From: Nevskiales bacterium
GTDB taxonomy: Bacteria > Pseudomonadota > Gammaproteobacteria > Nevskiales > Nevskiaceae
Direction of reading: 5' to 3'
Assembly (NCBI GenBank): GCA_022616655.1
Contig: JAKEEJ010000026.1
Location: 1-6,177, forward strand
Length of the DNA stretch: 6,177 bases
In this document: positions 5,937 through 6,177 of the stretch, piece after piece
Layout: each line of letters starts with the position of its first letter
Numbering within the stretch: the stretch's first letter is position 1
Program-made: the position numbers and the translations under genes
Notes under the pieces: generated by a model
Told to the model about the DNA's origin: nothing
The model's database searches: none
Seen by the model: the letters and a program-made list of their open reading frames with translations, nothing else

Positions 5937-5982
5937 GGCCGTTCCAGTATCTCCGGATTGTCATCATTTTTCAGGTTCCACT
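5937..5982. promoter_or_regulatory. 46-bp divergent spacer between envC and yibN-like gene
   Basis: Both operons begin here, so their promoters must lie in this spacer or inside the opposite gene. On the plus strand I see TTGTCA at 5958-5963 but no usable -10 at the right distance. On the minus strand GATACT resembles a -10 but lacks a -35 at 17 bp. Weak ribosome sites are CAGG (5972-5975) before yibN and GGAAC close to the envC start. No promoter is assigned with confidence. Confidence 0.4.
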
Positions 5983-6177
5983 ATGGAGTTGGTGTCATCG
6001 TTCGTGGGCCATCATCCCATCCTGTTTTCCGGGTTGGGCGTGGTGGTCATTTTGCTGATTCTCAACGAAATGTCCGGCGCCCTGACCGGCGAGAAGCGTC
6101 TGACACCGCTGGAGGCGGTGCGACTGATCAACGATCGCGGCGCGCTGATTCTCGACGTGCGTTCGTCCGCCGATTAC
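5983..6177 (+). CDS. yibN: YibN-like membrane-anchored rhodanese-domain protein, 5' part only
   Basis: Only the first 65 codons are in the window and the frame is still open at the right edge. The protein begins MELVSSFVGHHPILFSG, close to E. coli YibN (FVGRHPILS), then a hydrophobic anchor at about 12-28 (ILFSGLGVVVILLILN). The rhodanese fold starts with RLTPLEAVRLIN (39-50) and ALILDVRSSADY (54-65), the usual first strand and DVR motif. The catalytic-loop cysteine, if present, lies beyond the edge, so sulfurtransferase activity cannot be judged. In E. coli the gene is followed by grxC, secB and gpsA and is divergent from gpmM-envC; here it is divergent directly from envC. Confidence 0.88.
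   Translation, partial: MELVSSFVGHHPILFSGLGVVVILLILNEMSGALTGEKRLTPLEAVRLINDRGALILDVRSSADY

Overview
The window is a GC-rich, densely coding stretch of a proteobacterial chromosome, most likely from a non-enteric gammaproteobacterium. The evidence is the gene set itself: UbiJ and UbiB of aerobic ubiquinone synthesis, a YibQ-type divergent polysaccharide deacetylase, a CtpA protease, EnvC, and a membrane-anchored YibN-type rhodanese. All are close relatives of the gammaproteobacterial families. The genus cannot be fixed from sequence reading alone.

Layout: Bases 1-136 are non-coding and hold a cluster of palindromes, including a perfect 14-bp stem at 42-75 and two small hairpins repeated 35 bp apart. 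A two-gene ubiquinone operon follows on the plus strand: ubiJ (137-751) and ubiB (748-2361), joined by an ATGA overlap. Converging on it, with a 77-bp tail-to-tail coding overlap, is a minus-strand cell-envelope operon transcribed in the order envC (5936-4734), ctpA (4501-3182), yibQ-like (3136-2285). Divergent from envC, only 46 bp away, a plus-strand yibN-like gene starts at 5983 and runs off the right edge.

The envC-ctpA gap carries a 138-bp non-autonomous element (4597-4734). It has IS630-like inverted ends, a TA target duplication, and two internal hairpins that are inverted relatives of each other. It inserted inside the envC stop codon. The inferred empty site reads TAG within a CTAG target, and the present stop is TAA, whose last base comes from the element.

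Functionally, UbiJ (lipid-binding scaffold) and UbiB (atypical kinase/ATPase) serve ubiquinone synthesis. The minus-strand operon looks devoted to peptidoglycan and septum processing: EnvC activates amidases, CtpA is a periplasmic serine protease, and YibQ is an envelope protein of deacetylase-like fold. I see no CRISPR array, tRNA, rRNA, phage gene or obviously novel multigene system. The unusual content is the two repeat elements and how they sit against gene starts and ends.
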